This document shows positions 61,358-64,000 of a DNA stretch of 64,000 nucleotides, piece after piece. Below the pieces are notes generated by a model. That model did not search any database. It was not told where the DNA came from and worked only from the letters and a program-made list of their open reading frames with translations. Position numbers and translations under genes: made by a program. The stretch is from Aristolochia californica (taxonomy: Eukaryota > Streptophyta > Magnoliopsida > Piperales > Aristolochiaceae). The stretch covers positions 27,564,067 through 27,628,066 of the forward strand of contig JARWKL010000010.1 in assembly GCA_029961685.1 (NCBI GenBank), read 5' to 3'. The stretch's first letter is position 1. Each line of letters begins with the position of its first letter.

Positions 61358-61500
61358 TAGGGGTCGTCACGGAGTATAGCCAAGTTTGAATATGATTGGA
61401 GTACTTCGAATTCAGGCACAGTTTTTAGCCTAAATTTAGAATCGAATTTGAGCTTAAATTTTTTAATCAAATTTGAACCAGAACTCGAGTCTAAAGGAAA
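61358..61500. mobile_element. Decayed hAT terminus
   Basis: TAGGGGTCGTCACGGAGTAT resembles the hAT end TAGGGGTGGCATCGAG at 16789. It is followed by subterminal-type words (TACTTCGAATTC, AATCGAATTTGAGCTT, GAACTCGAGTC) in the same order as at 16840-16960 and 56040-56110. Only about 140 bp are left. Confidence 0.55.
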
Positions 61501-62119
61501 AAAAGAATACCTCAATTAATTATATTTATTTTATTAAAAAATAATAATATTAGATATTAAGGGACAAAAAAGGATAAGTCCTCCGGAATTAATCGTTGGC
61601 TTGACTACGATTTTGAAAGCGTCGGCGCAGGGCCTCCAAAGAGGACCGAGGCGCAAGCACCGGGCCAATAAATTACCAGACGCCGGGGGACCAATTTGAC
61701 GGGATGATCAAACTTGTTACACACGTTGCAACGTAATTCGGTTTCAAGTTTCTCTCTCCGAATCCCACTTATGCCAATGGGGCGCTACAGGCCAAAAGCG
61801 TCAGAGTTAGATTACCTAAGCCAAGCCGTCCCTGAGATTTTCCAATTCGGAAAAATCCGTTCCCGACTCAAAACCCAGTGAATTTTTTCTTCTCTCCACA
61901 TGTATACCCTAAAATGAACGAACTTTTGAGAGAGGATAGCGGATACAGGAAAGGATCAATTGAAAATCCGTTTCTTTCCCTCTGACCCTGTTTTCGTTTT
62001 GTACGAAAAGGTCAGCCTCTCTGGTTCGTCTTTGCCGGGAATCCACTAACCTTCTGCCGTCACTTCACAATTATTGGAGTATCTTTAGTTGTTGGCAACC
62101 CAATACTCTGTCATCGAAC
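61501..62119. other. Intergenic DNA, mixed composition
   Basis: An AT-rich piece (61500-61560) is followed by a GC-richer one (61610-61820). No gene is recognised. Confidence 0.45.
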
Positions 62120-62224
62120 ATGGCTGTCCCTCATTCTCTATTTAAAAGCAACGATCTTATCCAGATTTTCCTCTTTTTCCTCCTCATAACCATTGTTATC
62201 TCCGAAGAAGAAGAAGAAGAATAA
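62120..62224 (+). CDS. Small open frame (34 aa), hydrophobic with acidic tail
   Basis: The peptide starts MAVPHSLFKSND, has a hydrophobic stretch IQIFLFFLLITIVI long enough for a membrane segment, and ends in six or more Glu residues. I recognise no family. It could be a real micropeptide, an upstream frame of an unseen transcript, or chance: the Glu run is simply a GAA repeat. No promoter or splice context supports it. Confidence 0.2.
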   Translation: MAVPHSLFKSNDLIQIFLFFLLITIVISEEEEEE

Positions 62225-63729
62225 ATTAAAACTTGAAGAATCGCCACTGCAAATGGCAGCAGAAGCGTTTATTTATCCGAATTTGCACATGCAGCAACAC
62301 GACGATCACCAGACAGTGCTGCTTCAATTATTTTCCAACGAAATAAGACCGAAAGAGTTGGCTTCGCCTTTTATTAAATGACCAAACACCTAAAAGTTTC
62401 ATTCGGTAGCTTACAACCAGTTCTTAAGAACCTTTAATTAAAGAGGGAAAGACCCGTCTCTCCCGTTTTCGGCGAAAAAGGGAGCTTCACGTGAAGGAAA
62501 CAAAAGGGGAAGTGCAGGCTGCTGTTATGTTTTGGTTCTAGTTAGCTAAAGAAGTACAAATGGCGGAGCAGAGAATGAGGATTCATGGGGAAGAGGAAGT
62601 CTAAGATGTTTTTATAGTCTTGGGCTGCTTTCGGCTTCATTATTGGAAGTCCTTTTTGTGAAGAAAAATACCAAACAATTAGTTATTCAACTTAAGTTGT
62701 CACTGCAATGTTGGGGGATTCATGGATGACGTATCCAAGCTCCATCCAATTAAAAACAAATTCATGCATAGAAATTGTAAAGATAAGAACTTTGTACAAT
62801 CCGAAAAGAAAACGACGTTTTTGGATGTTTCTTCATTGTTTCTGCAAATCAAAAGTGGTTTAACTGTTGAAGCAGCAGAGCAGAGCGACTAGACAGGACT
62901 TCTGGGTCCCTGAGACAACAAATTTGCTTTGACAGGGCGGACAGAGATCATCTGCTCTTATGAGTACTCTCTCTTATGAGACATATGGCCTACAGAAATT
63001 GGTTTTGTTCTTGTTGTAGAAGAGAGTCTGAGAGTTCTTGTCATTTGCTTCCTATGTGTTTTAGCGAAGGCGTCTCCTTGGTGGAGACTCTCTCGTCTTT
63101 CCTTTCCAAGAAAGAGAGACTCCTTCCAATCACCGGGGTGGAAAAGATGGGCAGCGGCAGAGTAAAGCTCGCGCTGCCAAGTATAGCACAAGATGTGGTA
63201 TGCGAGCGGAAGCAATGTGACTACCTCCCTCGTCCATATAAGCTCTTCATTTGTCTCCTCTAAGTCAATTAGCTAGGTTGCAATGATGGCACCTAAACAT
63301 TAAGTTGTAGAAAGTGCGAGCATGAAGACTTATCCCTTTCTCATAGCCAATCCGAACACCCATCATTGGATCAAATATTGCCTCATAGCTAGGCTCCACA
63401 CTTGCAACCCGTGCCTCCTACACTAAAATGTCCATCTATTCTTGTTAAAGTTGTACATTTTTATAAATAATTTATTTAAATTTAATTCAATAAATAAATA
63501 AATTATGTAAATAATAAATATTAACATTGTAACTCTATTATCCTCATGTGCTCATCCATTGGCCTATGTAGAGTGGGTGTTCTTGAAGAAATCAACTTTA
63601 TTATCTCCCTGAAGTGGCATTGATGTAGGCTCAAGTGCAACATCAATCCTAAGCAACACCACTTCTTCGTATTTGTTGGACACTATGAAACCATCTAGAG
63701 GACAAATTCTTTTGGTAAACTTTTGTTTC
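62225..63729. other. Intergenic DNA without recognised genes
   Basis: Open frames at 62958-63215 (minus) and 62976-63263 (plus) overlap each other on opposite strands and match no family known to me. No element ends are seen. Confidence 0.45.
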
Positions 63730-64000
63730 TGTTGAATTTTAGGATTCCATTATTAGTGCATGACAAACCTTTGAGTGTGAGGAAGGTGAGAAGAGAAGAA
63801 GAGTAGAAAAGGGATTAAAGGAAAGAACAAAAGACGAGGTTGTGAGAGAGAAAGAGAGGAACTCGAGTGGAGAGAAACGTGGAGTGATTAGGGTTTTGAA
63901 TGAATCCCTAATCCTCCCCTTAACTATATATATTGATTCATACTACAAAAATATAAAAGTATCCTTTATCCTAAGGCTATAAAATACAGGACATAAAAAA
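63730..64000 (-). repeat. Partial LTR running off the window edge
   Basis: TGTTGAATTTTAGGATTCC matches the LTR border at 55150 (TGTTGAATTTAGGATCCC) and the one at 54568. A GA-rich block and an ACTATATATATTG stretch follow, in the same layout as those LTRs. This is therefore the 3' border of a minus-strand copia-type LTR whose other end is beyond 64000. Confidence 0.6.

Noticed and set aside
62958..63263. Opposed 85- and 95-codon frames
   Set aside because: They overlap on opposite strands and neither shows a known domain, so they cannot be told from chance.

Overview
This is plant nuclear DNA, most likely from a flowering plant with a repeat-rich genome. It carries intron-containing genes with GT-AG splice sites, Ty1/copia and Ty3/gypsy LTR retrotransposons whose primer sites match plant initiator tRNA-Met, hAT transposons, TRIM elements and an integrated plant pararetrovirus. 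I cannot name the species. Three host genes look intact, and all three lie on the minus strand. They are an RLCK-VII receptor-like cytoplasmic kinase of the PBL9/PBL10/APK1 type (2808-5242, 6 coding exons, 425 aa), cytosolic triosephosphate isomerase (35900-41852, 9 exons, 254 aa), and a DUF506/PDDEXK-like protein (58144-60299, 3 exons, 356 aa). Every reconstructed intron keeps the reading frame.

Layout. 1-1250 is AT-rich DNA, a strong hairpin and a GA-rich minisatellite. 2.8-5.8 kb is the kinase gene with its leader and TATA box. 9.2-14.3 kb is a decayed copia element. 15.1-16.4 kb holds two small non-autonomous DNA transposons. 16.8-21.3 kb is a hAT element with a broken transposase gene and a decayed 8-bp target duplication. 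21.6-24.8 kb holds two TRIM elements in opposite orientation with internal ~40-bp tandem repeats; an LTR of one of them is split by another LTR element. 25.5-34.8 kb is an outer LTR element containing two more retrotransposons: a deleted copia on the minus strand, and a gypsy-type element filled with fragments of host genes (PPR protein and KUP/HAK potassium transporter). 35.9-41.9 kb is the TPI gene. 42.6-44.6 kb is an unclassified repeat rich in GATCGATCA-like words. 44.9-52.8 kb is a nearly complete but broken endogenous caulimovirid on the minus strand. 53-57.6 kb is a mosaic of solo LTRs, copia fragments and hAT ends. 58-60.3 kb is the DUF506 gene. The remainder is intergenic, ending in a partial LTR.

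The kinase (membrane signalling), TPI (cytosolic glycolysis) and the DUF506 protein have no evident pathway link; they are separate genes in a transposon-rich stretch. The two most unusual objects are the gypsy-type element carrying fragments of at least two unrelated host gene families (28732-33150), and the near full-length pararetrovirus copy with its gene order preserved. Exon boundaries come from splice motifs and frame continuity only; no transcript data were available.
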